64,000 bases of DNA, taken from positions 4,103,524-4,167,523 of the forward strand of contig NW_025336114.1 in NCBI RefSeq assembly GCF_004798865.1. The letters run 5' to 3'. Made by a program: the position numbers and the translations under genes. Shown piece after piece: positions 23,401-46,030 of this stretch. The notes beneath the pieces were generated by a model that had not been told where the DNA came from, searched no databases, and was given only the letters and a program-made list of their open reading frames with translations. This DNA is from Varanus komodoensis. Lineage: Eukaryota; Chordata; Lepidosauria; Squamata; Varanidae. The stretch's first letter is position 1, and every line of letters starts with the position of its first letter.

Positions 23401-24155
23401 TCAGCTTTCCTAGTTCCTCCCCTCACTGCAGCACTCTACAGTCCACACACACACCCCAGCTACTGCTAAGAGTCAGGTGACCCTCTGGAGTAGTGTTTGG
23501 GGGGCAGTCTGCCCCATGACAGGGAAATTGGAGGAATTTGGTAGAACTGTCTTAGCAGGCAGAGGTGCATTTCCACTTGCACGAGACATACTGGATCCAA
23601 GCCATTGTGAAGGTAAATGGGTTTTTATTATTTCTGTGAAAAGAAAGAAGCTTACATATTACTATCCCTTTCTTGAGCGCTGTAAGAACACTATAAACTA
23701 ATGTTGTAAGGCAGACAAGAGAACAAGGGCCAGTATGTTCACTGCAGGCCAGGATTCATCCTTTTTGCCTCCAGATTAGAAGATAGCTTGATTTCAAGTA
23801 GATATCCATTGAATGTTGCTTTTTATGTGGCTTTGTCTTTGAAGTTCCAGTTTGTTAAGTTTCCCCTTTGGTCCCATATAACATGAGATGTTTTGTGATC
23901 CCAGATAACCCCATTCTGCTTCCTTGGTGGTTGCATAAATAGTTAACACTTCTTAGTGGGGAATCATCTTTCAGAACAAATTTCCTAAGTGATTTACCTT
24001 AATTCTGTTGTGACTATCAGGTGCAGCACCTAGACGCTATGCCTGGAGAAGACCTGCTGTTATCTGGTGAAGTGACTTGGCGCCCCCTTGTGGAAACCAA
24101 TGCACAAAGCATTGTGAAGCCTTCTTCTCCAACATACAATGATGAAGGACTCTGA
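7324..24155 (+). CDS. UQCC1: UQCC1, 3' part (four coding exons joined)
   Basis: UQCC1 is the vertebrate counterpart of yeast Cbp3, a ubiquinol-cytochrome c chaperone domain protein that, with UQCC2, supports cytochrome b synthesis and complex III assembly at the mitochondrial inner membrane. Four exons (7324-7432, 21590-21667, 22177-22290, 24021-24155) join in frame into the last 144 residues and end at a TGA. Recognisable stretches are CLVRMKQEGRAGKYMCR, MWEDVEQRGRVMG, FYAAIFGYDEGILSDDH, LVEYVRKQ-type VEYVRKQ, GEDLLLSGEVTWRPLVE and the terminal SPTYNDEGL, all closely matching mammalian UQCC1 as remembered. The first exon enters in phase after one base of a split codon (Trp in human), so upstream exons with the mitochondrial targeting sequence and first part of the chaperone domain lie outside the window; none was recognised in 1-7323. 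The neighbour FAM83C downstream agrees with human 20q11.22 order. Confidence 0.95.
7433..9855. other. UQCC1: UQCC1 intron, mostly unrecognised
   Basis: AT-rich intron. Around 8040-8075 a gtctaaacatgcatagggttgca resembles the end of the 'GCAATCCTA' family. 9170-9420 and 9425-9640 contain accatagtttgaagttggt-like and aatcatagtttc-like blocks that resemble a diverged DNA-element family, not assignable. No exon seen. Confidence 0.4.
9857..9932. repeat. Compound microsatellite (GT)n(GA)n followed by G32
   Basis: About 13 GT units, a short GCGC link, about 7 GA units, then an uninterrupted run of 32 G (9901-9932). Located in the long UQCC1 intron. The G run can form G-quadruplexes and is prone to sequencing-length error. 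Confidence 0.98.
10165..10385 (-). mobile_element. Possible CR1-like 3' fragment
   Basis: ggaaggggccatccagccca, then acacatctaagtgtctcttga resemble the antisense of CR1 3' ends. Strongly diverged, so the assignment is tentative. Confidence 0.3.
10386..13145. other. UQCC1: UQCC1 intron, nothing recognised
   Basis: No exon, RNA gene or clear repeat could be named. 12440-13010 is T/C-rich on the plus strand. Confidence 0.4.
13150..13998 (-). mobile_element. RTE/BovB LINE, 3' part, - strand
   Basis: An inverted second copy of the element at 6186-7250. The minus strand reads LKLNIKKTKMMASGPLTSW, DFIFLGSKITADGDCSQEI, MVFPVTMYGCESWTIRKAE (Trp kept, unlike copy 1), MNPDYPLEGQILKMKLRYFG and GVAMGRTQLRN, with the tail aacaacaac at its 3' end. 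A 26-base direct duplication (13450-13475 and 13476-13501) shifts the frame. 5'-truncated near SPVGIKIARR. Confidence 0.92.
13450..13501. repeat. 26 bp perfect tandem duplication inside the BovB copy
   Basis: The unit ccggtttgatctccttgcag plus tcttct occurs twice back to back. Copy 1 of the element at the same point has a single unit, so this arose after insertion or in the source copy. Confidence 0.9.
14030..14430 (+). mobile_element. L2/CR1-clade LINE 3' end
   Basis: An open frame reads RRAFSAVAPNLWNALPREV then PSLFVFRRQVKTFLFKRYF, the conserved C-terminal tail of L2-like reptilian LINEs. It is followed by an A/T-rich 3' UTR (tttaattgttaatattattt) and a degenerate gggcgggata tail next to a CA repeat. 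Confidence 0.7.
14438..14485. repeat. (CA)n microsatellite
   Basis: About 23 uninterrupted CA units directly abut the end of the L2-like fragment. Open frames crossing it translate into Cys-Val or Thr-His repeats and are not genes. Confidence 0.97.
14486..15490. other. UQCC1: UQCC1 intron, nothing recognised
   Basis: Moderately GC-rich stretch. Long open frames on both strands (for example 14398-15021 on minus) are low-complexity or unmatched and cross the CA repeat. No feature could be named. Confidence 0.35.
15500..15650 (-). mobile_element. CR1 LINE fragment (antisense)
   Basis: ggtgttccaaccccctgagc, actttggttgttctttt, aaaggttaaccagaactgctc and acattgtgac parallel the antisense CR1 string 'caaccccttgatcattttggttgccctt..accagaactg'. 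Confidence 0.6.
16131..16232 (+). repeat. tRNA-derived SINE, 5' half
   Basis: atggcatagtggtgagagtg, ttggactgcgacttgggaga and cactcagtcatgaagcta are the head and first body of the window's main squamate SINE. The SINE is interrupted at about 16240 by an L2-like piece, and a SINE-like tail resumes at about 16457. Confidence 0.7.
16236..16456 (-). mobile_element. L2-like LINE endonuclease fragment (antisense)
   Basis: The minus strand reads CYPASFLTKLVSSMILEVPR, TVIGGLNFHAKTASGMPPQ, DFMASTTYTGLSQLVVGTTY. This matches the APE-type endonuclease motif GDFN-H..AQDFM..MGLSQFV-GPTH of L2-clade LINEs, with several key residues decayed. Confidence 0.65.
16457..16525 (+). repeat. SINE/LINE 3' tail with (AATG)n
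   Basis: taagctgcccagaggctttt, ttgtatggcatataaaaact and three aatg units form a typical retroposon tail. It may be the other end of the SINE beginning at 16131. Confidence 0.5.
16526..17540. other. UQCC1: UQCC1 intron, nothing recognised
   Basis: No coding exon or nameable repeat. Open frames on minus (16678-17010, 16880-17137) have no recognisable motifs. Confidence 0.35.
17545..17702 (+). repeat. tRNA-derived SINE, diverged
   Basis: ttggccatgaagctcactgg, gtgatctttagtcagtcact, ttcacaggttcttgctgagg and ataccaccttgggttcctct follow the body of the SINE at 40562-40800. Confidence 0.6.
17722..17818. repeat. Short palindromic interspersed repeat, 'CCAGATGTT..CTACAACTCCCATCAT' family
   Basis: cttcagatgttacggcctac, aactccatcatgcct and ttgctggctatggttgatgc follow a known-looking squamate short repeat whose halves are inverted copies. 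Other copies: about 20891, 24407, 25798, 49629, 58583. Confidence 0.5.
17820..20880. other. UQCC1: UQCC1 intron, mostly unrecognised
   Basis: AT-rich. 18910-19060 contains caagccaaaccgtggttaat and aagccaaggattgacctg, which look like an old DNA-element remnant. 19245-19312 is a 'GCAATCCTA'-family remnant (cttggtagtaaagtccattg). No exon seen. Confidence 0.4.
20891..21040. repeat. Short palindromic interspersed repeat, 'CTACAACTCCC' family
   Basis: agccctctggatgttttcga, cagccccaaccagcatggca, tggagattctgggagctgta and atctggaaggcacatgttt form inverted halves of the family. It is the most complete copy in the window. Confidence 0.6.
21590..21667 (+). CDS. UQCC1: UQCC1 coding exon
   Basis: The acceptor is atttttcag before 21590 and the donor gtaatt follows 21667. 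Its 26 codons read IDSVARKESMRSMAEIFYAA then IFGYDE. The last half (FYAA-I-GYDE) is nearly identical to the mammalian protein. The first half differs more, but the phase, length and position agree with the human exon. Confidence 0.92.
22177..22290 (+). CDS. UQCC1: UQCC1 coding exon
   Basis: The acceptor is ccattttag and the donor gtgggc. Its 38 codons begin GILSDDHVLAAAIWRN and end MMVEYVRKQ, a clear match to the UQCC1 chaperone domain. The intron before it is only about 0.5 kb, so the two exons lie together. Confidence 0.95.
22291..24020. other. UQCC1: UQCC1 last intron
   Basis: Contains a badly decayed SINE-like stretch near 22420-22500 (ccttgcctggtcatatttcc..gagagttgttggg) and a partial 'GCAATCCTA'-family piece near 23262-23335 (aataagccccactgaactcc). 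Otherwise nothing recognised. Confidence 0.4.
24021..24155 (+). CDS. UQCC1: UQCC1 last coding exon
   Basis: The acceptor is tgactatcag. 44 codons plus a TGA stop at 24153-24155 read VQHLDAMPGEDLLLSGEV, then TWRPLVETNAQSIVKPSSP and TYNDEGL. The conserved YNDEGL tail fixes the stop. Within the exon, 24077-24095 closely resembles a CTCF core motif (see findings). Confidence 0.95.
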   Translation: MQHLDAMPGEDLLLSGEVTWRPLVETNAQSIVKPSSPTYNDEGL

Positions 24156-24285
24156 AAGCCGGCTTGAAAATGTTTGCTGCCAACGATGTGTTATCTTTAT
24201 ATGTGGAACAATTTCAGGAAGTGACTTGACTTAAACTTTTGGCTCCCTAGGGAGAAAGAATAAATGCTGTAAATGCTATTGGAAA
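24156..24285 (+). other. UQCC1: UQCC1 3' UTR (short form)
   Basis: Untranslated sequence follows the TGA. An AATAAA at 24259-24264 lies about 105 bases after the stop, so the shortest transcript would end around 24280. The end point is inferred from the signal only. Confidence 0.6.
24259..24264 (+). terminator. UQCC1: Poly(A) signal AATAAA of UQCC1
   Basis: This is the canonical hexamer in gaataaatgctg, the first one after the UQCC1 stop codon. Cleavage would be expected 10-30 bases downstream. Confidence 0.65.
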
Positions 24286-27200
24286 GAGTGATTTAAAAAT
24301 TTCCCTCTTTTGTATTTTGTAAGTATTCCCACCTTAGTAAACCTGAATGTGCTATTTTAATATTATATTTGTAGTTAAATGCTGCTAATTCATATGAGGA
24401 AGACTTCCCCAACCTGATATCCTCCAGAAGTATTGGGTCTGCAATTTGCATCATCCCCTGCCAGCATAGCAGTTGGCCGTGCTGGGTGGTAAAGGTGAGA
24501 GAGTGGGTTGGGCAAGTTTGATTTGGGAAATCCCTCACGGTTACATTATCCAGTCATCCCATCGTGCTGGTTCTCAGAGGGAACTTTCATTTTTGGGGAG
24601 CAAGCCAGTTTACCAAAGTGCAAGCAAGCTGTCTTTTGTCTAGTAAGAAGAGATCAGCTGCTTAAATGTTATGATTCTTTCTTCTGTGAAGCTGGTAAAT
24701 ACAACCATGGATGTGAGAAATCTTTTTGTACAAGTATTGTGTGTCTCAGGGCAAATGCAATTTTGGAACTGTAACTCTTAAAAATGATTGAGGTACCCAA
24801 AAAGAATGTTGACAGTTTCCCATCTGAGGGCAGCTTGAAGCATGAGACAGGTGTGAAGGCCAGCTCCTGCGCTTGTCCTGGTGACACAGGAGCAGAGAGT
24901 ATTTGCTAGAGGCACAACTTGAGGGGCAAATTAAGTGTCTTTTTGCATTTAGCTGTGGTTTTAAAGATGCAAATAGCATCAGTTGGGAGGAGCCCTATGA
25001 TTGAACAACAGCAGGTACAAAGTGTGTGTGTGTTGGGGGTGGGGGGAGAATAGTTTTTTTCACTTGCTGTGGTCCCCAGGGAAAATCCCTTTTCTGAAGC
25101 TAGAATAGCGACTTCAGAGAGGAAGGATATTTCTTAGGATTGCAGCAGCAGAGGAAGGGTTAACTTGATGTGCTCTCAGTAATTATTAGCCTTCTCAGCT
25201 GATGGTATTTGCATGAATTACATCCTTCTATGTTAAATGCAACACCCATTTAATATCCTGGTCTAGTGTGGGCCTCAGGCTGTGCCTACAAACCAGTTTT
25301 CACCCTGCTGTTACTGTCTTCCTGTTAGGCTCTGAACACTTTACAGTATGAGTAACGTTTCCGAGTCGTGGGTTTGTTTCGCCCAGGTCATCTCCTTTCG
25401 AAATAGTGACTCAGGATCAATATAGCCAACTGATGGTTTCTTTAGCTTGCTTACCAAATGCTGTCTTCCCTTCAGAACGATCCCGATACATTATACAAAC
25501 TAGGCCATAAGTTCTTTTTAGAAGCAGAACCTTGTTCCTCATGGTCAAAATTGTAACCTGAGATACAGTTGTCTTGTTTTCCATACCATGTAATGCCTTT
25601 GAACAGTTGGGAGAACAGTTTGGTCTTAATAAATGTACTGAAAAGCAATATAGATAAAGGTCTTCAATTTGGGATGCCATTAACCATATAAAAAGGTTGG
25701 TAACTTTGGTGCATTTGTTCTTTACTCCCTTATTTGACCAAGACCTTTGCTCTTAGTAGCACCTTACCAGCATGTTATAGTAATGGGATTTGATTGGGGT
25801 AGTCAGATTGCAGCTCTCTGGATGTTTTGGACTTCAGTTCTCATACCCCACTTCCAGAATGGCCAATGGTTAGGGGTAATAGGATTTTCTGAAAGTATGG
25901 AATTTGTGATGGTACACCCATGCACTTTGTTAAAGGAGATGCACCTTTTTAAATGAAAGTAAATGTGATGCCATCACTACCCCTTGCTCAGATTCCAAAC
26001 CTCTCTGACACACAGAATGAATGTTTTGGGGTCTGAATGGGTGTAGGGGTTCCATTGTACAAATTCAGTGTGAGTGTGAATTAAGCAGAGGTAGCAGTTC
26101 CGAAAGTGGGAAGTATACATATATGAGAAGTGCATGGAAGTGTTACTAGAGACAAAAGTACAATGAAATTAAATACAACAATATTGCCACTCTGGGCATA
26201 CCTGTAGACCTTTGTTCCAGCAATAGCTACCAGTCAATTTCCTTTGTACAAAAAAGCAAGGTGGTTTTTTTTTTTTTAAAGCAAACTTACTTAGTTTAAA
26301 CTTGTTATAGAATGAGTCATATAAAGAAACTTTATATCTGCAAGGTATATTCACTTCTGTGAAAACATTACAAACCAAACCATTTTTTCTCAGTTTATTT
26401 AAGATGCTTTTGTTGTAAACCGAGCTATGGAGAGAACCTCTTATGTGTGAAGTATTATGCAGTGTGTGTGTGAGTTAATAACCCCTTGTAATTCATTACA
26501 GCTGTGTTGTATTTACATAAAAGACGGCTTAGCTGTGCAGGAATTTGCTGATTAATTTATTTTTAATGGGAGTGAAGTATACCAAGAACCAAAATAAACT
26601 TTACTGTGTGTATCTTGCTGCTCCTGGAATAGATGGAAAAAGAAATGGTAGATACTTTGGCACCAAGATACATACATTAATTCATATCTAAAAATATTCA
26701 TTTCAACATTAACCCCCTGCTTCCAGAACCATCTCGTCAACCTGCAGTTCCAAGGAGATGCCCAGGTGTACAACACTGCCAGTCTTGTGTGGGCCTGAGA
26801 TAGATACACCCATATGAGAAGTCTTTATTCACTGGATCTGCAGAGCCTGCAGTCCAGAATCCTTGAAGTCTTTCTTCTGTGCCACAGGACCATGTGGAGC
26901 CCAGGGGACCCTGACCTCCATGGGTTTAATAATATGGGCTTTAGAACTTGTGTAGACAGCTAGCACCTTTCATACCTAATGGGGTGGGAAGTCCTGGTTC
27001 ATAATCATGTTCTCTTGCATCAGAAAATGCTAGGCAGTTGTTTTAACTGCCAGAAGAGCCAAGTGGGAAATTAACTATGAAACTATCTCTGCTCTCAGAG
27101 TTCAGCTGCTGTCAGTGGGGGGAGATAAGATTGGTATGCAAGAAATACTGAAAAATTGTCATATGATGCCTAATAAGCTCCAGACTGTGCTGTGTCAGAA

Positions 27201-30200
27201 GCAGTGTTGTATTGCCCACTCCAAATATATGGGATAAAGATTAACTGTCAACTGTCGTTTTCCCAGGTGAGTGGCAATGGGCAGCAGTGCAAAAAGTGGC
27301 AAGCAGTACCATGGGCCAAACAAGACGCATCTCAAAAGTCAGGGCTGGATTGACAAGCACAGAGATGAGAAACTTGAAGGGAGAGAAAATTGCCCCTGCA
27401 GAGAAATATTGGCAGAACAAAAGCTCCACTTTGAGTCAAAGGCATGCTATCTGTTTCCTACCATGCCCTGATCATTTAGCAGAAACCTCATCATCTGGCC
27501 TGGTCAGGAATTTGCTTGCGTTTGCTGCCTCCTTCTAGGCACAGAAGGAGAGTGCTGAGATCTAAAGATCACCTTGTAGGACTAAAATCAGCTTGTAGCA
27601 CTGCATGCATCTCCTTCAGGGAGGAAAAGCATGTAAGATGTTCTTTTGTTTGTGAAGTTCTAGATCCAAGCCTAGTTTTCAAAGATGTGTCTCTCTAACC
27701 AGCCTTAAGCAACAGTTGATGTGGCGCCAAGGGTGCTAGACTTGGTTCCGTAGTGCCTGGCGGCACAGCTTACCATCCCTAGAAATATGTTTGGGCAAGA
27801 CTCTTAGGCTTACTTTCATCAGGCTAGAGGCTGAGGTTCACTCTGAGGGCACATTAAATGTGAAGAAGTAAAACACTAGGCATGTTAAAACTGATACGGG
27901 CTATGCCACCTCCTCATCAGTAAAAGTTGCAAACTACTAGTATTACACTCTACAGTAATTACTTAAAGATATCTATTGAAACACGTCTTTGAACCAAATA
28001 CATTTCAGAGTTGAGTAAATCCAACAGTACTGTTTACTATAAAAGGATTTTCACCCTTAAAGTTTAGGTTTCCTATAGTCAGTTAACATCGCTTGCCTCA
28101 AATGCTTATTTGGAAGATTTTTTTCTAGCCAGTTGCTTAAAAAAAGTGTCCTTTTGCATGTAAACTTCCCAAAATGTGCACTGGAATTGGCTGGGGAAAA
28201 CCTAAATGTCACAATTACTACCATGAAGTTCCTTACTGTTCTAAGAGAAAGTGAGTACTAGGTTGAAAGTCATATTTGTGGCATGTTTGCCAAGATGGCA
28301 AGTAGATAGTAATTTCAGACAGGCAGATACTTACTTCAAATGAATCAGTAGGTGTGGCTGAGTTTTGCACAGAAAGCTCTGCCACAATATTTTCCATAGA
28401 AATTGAAATTGCCTCAATGTATTCATATTGTTGCTACTATTGTTTGTATTGTTCTTTTTAACTTGGTGAGTGACCTGGAGGCTCTGTATCTATATCATAA
28501 CCACCATGTGAGGTAGGCTAGACTAGAGAAGCTCTGTTAAGACTGCTTCTGACACTTGAAAATTCACTCACACAAAGCACACAGAACTTGTTTGTTGTCG
28601 TCACACCTACAAATACTATTTTCTGACAGTGATTCATGTGAGCATGAAGAATGCTCTTCAGTCTTCAACTCTTCCTCCTTCCTCTTCCTCCTTCAAGACA
28701 GTTCCTCTAAGTTGGTTATTGCATGGGCTCTACTGGAAGAATGGTGAGGAGGTTATTAAAGTTCAACAGGTGAACTTTCCTGGTATCCAAAAGCCAACAC
28801 CTTACTGCCATCAACTTGTTAGGAAGAGTGCCTTGAAGCTGCCTGCCTTAATCATTCCACAGGAAATGACTGCTTTTGCTGTGAGAACAAAATTTGTCCC
28901 CAGTCCATCTCTCAGAAGGTGGGATGAGCGAGTTTAGAGTCAGAGTACACACTGGCAGATGCTGCAGTAGCAGGACAGGGGACCTTTCTACAATCCATGG
29001 CAATAGGCATTGTCTTTTGTGCTTGGCCTGGAGAAGGACACTGACACATTGCTCACTTGGACAACTTTAGAGGTTTGTGGAGGTTTCTTCACATTCAAAA
29101 AGAATGTACACAGATCATTTACTTGATTATACCACCAGGTGAGCCATATTGTATTGACAGGATATAATATATCAATGAAATTAACAGGCAACTGAGTAGA
29201 TAAGAGGATTCAAGGCCACACCGAGCAATAAGTAGGATAAATGCCACTTATTACTTTCAATCATCCCAGTGGTTTGGCCTGAACACTACATAACACAGAG
29301 GCAAGTTCACTTTTTACTGACCAATTTCACGGATCTTATTCTTACCTACCCAGGAGATGACATTTAAAAGCTAAGCCAGGAATCCTGGTGGTCCCCCTGA
29401 CTTTCTCTTAAAACCACATGTAGCTGTATGAGGGAGGAGTGGGGGAAGCAGCCCAGGGGATTTGAATCTAAATTGCCCCCCAAAAGCTGCTAGTAGCTGT
29501 GTAGATGAAAAAATACAGGTGTCTGTATTAGGTCTGTATTGTACACACAGACACACACAGAGTTATAGGAGCTGAAGAATGGTGTAAATTAGGGTGGGGA
29601 AAGGCATGGAAGCAGGCAATTAAACATCCCCTACCATGCCCCCCCACACACACACACACCAACACTTCATTCAGTAAATAAGCACACACACAACTGGAAC
29701 TCCATCATGAGCCTCCTGATACAATGTGCAATCTGGTCTTCAGGACATGGCCCAGTCGAAATTTTGATTACTGAAGCATGTGTTCAATTCCCTCGTTAAA
29801 ATGCTTTGAAGTGTGTAATTCTGACTAGATGTTGCTTTTGCTTGTTTGCTTGCTTGCTTGCTTCTGCAAAGTAAATACTGAGGTAAGAAGCATGAATCAT
29901 GCCTACTGGGCTTTCGAATAAATCAAGAATGGTAGCCCATGAGAATACTATGAAGTGAGGCGAAGTGAGGGCAGCAGCCCCTAATGCATTCCAGTCCTTG
30001 GCATAAACTAGATGCAGCCAAAATGCTGACTACGCTGCCTGAGATCTAAACATCCTGTTAGTCAAGTATTATGGAAACCAGTTTCTCTAATACTTTAAAA
30101 AAGTATGCTGCAGCTCAAATGAAATACGTGCATTGGAGACGCTGAATGAACTCTACTTTAACCTAGCTGAAGCTATGGCACAAGCATTTGCCTTTTTTAA

Positions 30201-30799
30201 CATATGAGAAAAATAACAACAATAAAAGTGCATATTAAGGAACATGGTGTATTTTTTCTCCCCTTCCAGACTAGTTCAGTATTATTACACTGTTTCATGA
30301 TTTTTGTATGTGTGTGATGGTCACATAAATGCACACTAAACGCAGAAGAGATTTCAACATTTCCATTTCCTCCCCAGGCACCATAACTGACAGAACAGGT
30401 TCCCGGACTTTGACTGCAAGGGAGAAATTAACGTAAGTTAGGGCGGGAAGGTAACCGAGTTTCATTTCTTGAAGTGTGTCTATTACAAGCAGCAGCTCTG
30501 TGGAAGGAAGATGGGAAAATCTTTTCTGGCAGCTCAATGAAGAAGGCAACATCAAAACAGGCCTTCAAAAGTAGCATTTTCAGCAACGATTTCTGCTTCA
30601 CTTCAACAGAAAAATTGGAGCAAGCAGAAGTTTTCAGGAGCTAGCTTTTTCCCTGGAAGGGATGGGCGCTTAGAAAAGAACAAAAGAAACTGCTCCCGGG
30701 AACTTCCTTGTGGAGAGCTTGACTGAGCGTGAAAAAGCCCAGAGACAAGACAGCAGAGGCTGGGAATCTCCCTCAGAAGAGACAGCACCACAAGTTAAC
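24286..30799. other. UQCC1-FAM83C intergenic region
   Basis: About 6.5 kb without a coding exon that I can support. Palindromic 'CTACAACTCCC'-family fragments occur at about 24407-24490 and 25798-25890; short simple repeats include TG at 25022, CTTG at 29846-29870 and CA at 29645. FAM83C transcription should start in the last few hundred bases; no TATA box or CpG island stands out. Confidence 0.45.
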
Positions 30800-43268
<12,469 letters not shown>

Positions 43269-43639
43269 TCTGTATTCTGGGTTTATCAGAAAAGATTTAT
43301 TTTAGTTGAATGGATATTGTGCAGACATTGAATCTGTAGAAATGAATACAAGTTCAACATCTCCAATTTTACATTGGTGTGGGTGTCAGATTTTGCAGAA
43401 AATATTGAGAAGACATAAAAATGGATCTAGAAGTATAATCAAATAGCTGAGCAAGAATGAAGTATGATATTGTAAGCCTTATGGGATTTAAAAATAATAT
43501 ACTCCGAGAGCTGAAAACAAAATTTTCAGTCTGAGAACTTGTGCCTCACAGACGTGTCTGGAAATGCCTGAAGTAACTGAGGGGCAGATTGTGGGGATAT
43601 TTCATGGTGGGCACAGTTTTGCACTGGGAATGGAGGGGC

Positions 43640-43806
43640 CTGTTTGCTCATGAAGCTCATTGAGTGGCCTTGGATGTGTCCCCATTTCTTGGCCTATCCT
43701 ATCCCACAGAGTGGTTGTGAAGATAAAATGTTAGGGCATGTACATCTCCCTCAGTAAGTTGGAGAAAAGGCATGACACAAATGTCGTCAATAAGTAAATA
43801 AATAAG
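43640..43806 (+). repeat. tRNA-derived SINE, 5'-truncated, in FAM83C 3' UTR
   Basis: gctcatgaagctcattgagt, ggcctatcctatcccacaga, gtggttgtgaagataaaatg and tail gtcaataagtaaataaataa follow the SINE body. Confidence 0.65.
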
Positions 43807-44109
43807 CCGATGAATAGAAATCTCATACTTCAGAAGATGAGTGCACAGGCTTCAAGGTGCCTCCTTCACAGAAAGAACGAACCAACATGTGCAGTTTTCT
43901 CTAGTGAGACATTAGTAATATGAAATTCAGTGAAACTACTTTTTAAATTCCTCTGCTTGTTCAAGTCAGAATCTCTGCTTCTATGATAAAATATTTTCTT
44001 GTCAAGGCTATATTAGTTTGGTTAGAGAAGCTATACTTAAATAGCTTGTGAACTCTGTAATGGAAGACAGCAAGGGAAGGGCCAAATTAATGAGCTCATC
44101 TCTGTGTGT

Positions 44110-44115
44110 AATAAA
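44110..44115 (+). terminator. FAM83C: Candidate poly(A) signal of FAM83C
   Basis: This AATAAA is the first one after the FAM83C stop that is not part of a SINE tail (the AATAAA near 43798 belongs to the SINE). It is followed by a T/G-rich stretch. Confidence 0.4.
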
Positions 44116-44794
44116 CATGTATTATTGCATAATGTGGGAGTTGTGAAGATCTGGCTACTCCCATTAGTGTCTAGTTTGCAAGCAGATATTTCTGTGAGTG
44201 GATGGATATGACTGGACATGACCTGAACATCTGTTGGTACGACCTGAATACTGCCCTAGATCTGTACATATTGTGATGCATTTTTCAGTTACATGAAGCT
44301 ATATTGTATTTATCCCAAACAGAGTTTGGGTTTCAGTAATGGATTTACAGTCATAGCAGAGCTCCTTCACATGAGTCGTTGAAGAAGAATTAGGTCACAG
44401 TCCAGCCAAAGATGCACACTTTGAAGGCCCTTTGATTCCAATCACAAGTTTAATTATATGTGTAACCCTCTGAAATTAAAGCACTTAAAACATGTTATGC
44501 TTACTAAACTTGCTTTTACTTAGCAGGGAGGAGCAAGTTGTAATTCCTGATGCTTGTTATATATCAAACTCAAGACTGGCCCAAGGTAGTACGAATAAGA
44601 ATTGTAACTATACAGACAAAGCATGGTTTGAACAGGCAGCTCTTCTGAATAAGCCTACAGAATGTGAGGGAAAGGAAGAAAGAGATGGAGGAGAGTGGGG
44701 CAGTTATTGTCTCCGAGTGAGGACATGGGGAGGGTGCTTTGGATCTAGTAAACTGGGAGGGAGACTTGCTGCAACTGGACAAATGCAAAATGTA

Positions 44795-45113
44795 CTGTAG
44801 TTTTCCGTGTATAAGATTATACTTTTTCTTAAAAATACTTACCTAAAAATAGAGGGGCATCTTATACACGGGGGGAGAGGGCGAGAGGAGAACTGTGGGC
44901 GCGCTGGTGGGGGGAGACTGGCACGATCGCGGGCACAATCAGGGAGGGGGGAGGCAGGTGCGGGCACGATGGGGGGGAGACTGGTGCGGGGGTTCATGCG
45001 GGGAGGTGGCGGGCGCATATGTGCAGCAGCAGCTTGTTCGCTCAGAGATCGGTAAGAAAAGTGGGGGGGGGGCGTCCTATACGTGGAGGCCTCTTATGGT
45101 CGGAAAAATACGG
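44795..45113. mobile_element. Nonautonomous DNA transposon (MITE-like), TA-flanked
   Basis: The left end ctgtagttttccgtgtataa and the reverse of the right end (CCGTATTTTTCCGACCATAAG) match at about 17-18 of 22 bases. TA flanks both ends (44793-44794, 45114-45115). An inner inverted copy of the end motif (cttatacacgg, about 44861) follows the left end. The interior is very GC-rich. TA flanks suggest a Tc1/mariner-like mobiliser; the family is not certain. Confidence 0.65.
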
Positions 45114-45814
45114 TAAGTATCATGGGGTTTGGAAACAAATGGATAGAATGGACTTTCAGTAGAATGAGATCAGGAAAATGTAAAAAACGAGAATATGGCT
45201 CATATTAAAACAAGGAAGACAACAGGATGGTCCTTTGGGGAATACTTTTGAATCAGATAACCTTCCTTGATACAGACCACAGAAGAGAACAATGGCAAAG
45301 CAGCCTCTAGAGGTCCTGTAAACTTCCCTGCTATAAGACTAAGGAGTACAGGCTTGGTGGGGAAATTGCATGGAGAAGTGCGGGGGAAGTACTAGGTATG
45401 GAAAAGATCCCACCTGAGACCCACAGAGCCAAACAAACAAGAACTGAAAGAAACAAAGAAATCCACAAATTTGCATGTGCTAAAGTGTTTGCATGCCCTT
45501 AATGGACTGTGTATCATAAGGACACTCCTACTTGTATGACAGATATATGGATAGTGGAAAGTATTTTATTTCAGAAAAACCTCAGGCAGAAAGCGAAGGG
45601 CAGCAGGAAATGAAGCACATGTGAGAAAAAAAGCCAACAAACCCCAGATGATCCCATGCAACACAGACCATCAGGCCTCTGCACCTATCTTTCAGCAAGT
45701 GCCCATGGGCTGCAGAGTGGCTGAGCAAGTACCCTTTCAGAGGTTCCAGGCTCCAAGTGACAGATTTGGGGCTCCAACTCTTGTGGGCTCGCTCCTAACA
45801 CCACCGCTGGAGCC

Positions 45815-46026
45815 ATAAGCTCGGATGAGTCACACCTAAAGAGTCGCGGCTTGTGACATCATTGCCTGGCACTGCAACTCCTTTCTGAGCATGTGCATGG
45901 CCCCTATGTGCACTTTTATCCCACGCTTAGCTGCTGGGGCGATGCTGGGGCGACTTGGCTCATGTGCTGACAGACAGGGCTCTGCATGCCCACTGTGGCA
46001 CGCGTGCCGTCGTTTTTCCACCACTG
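45815..46026. mobile_element. hAT-type nonautonomous element, right part only
   Basis: From cataagctcggatgagtcac to gtcgtttttccaccactg it parallels the right 200 bases of the element at 46367-46753 (about 85% by eye). Many differences are CG in that copy versus TG/CA here. The left part is missing. Confidence 0.75.
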
Positions 46027-46030
46027 CCCT

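Larger units (their letters stand above)
43269..44135 (+). other. FAM83C: Probable FAM83C 3' UTR, with a SINE inside
   Basis: Sequence after the FAM83C stop contains a diverged tRNA-derived SINE (about 43640-43805) and reaches an AATAAA at 44110-44115 in tgtgtaataaacatg. The extent is inferred. An ATTAAA near 44474 is an alternative. Confidence 0.45.

Noticed and set aside
30710-30799. An N-terminal extension of FAM83C
   Set aside because: The frame is open but starts with GTG and has no ATG before 30800; the family starts with MFG.
44807-45116. Gly/Arg-rich open frames on +
   Set aside because: They are translations of the G-rich interior of a TA-flanked MITE.
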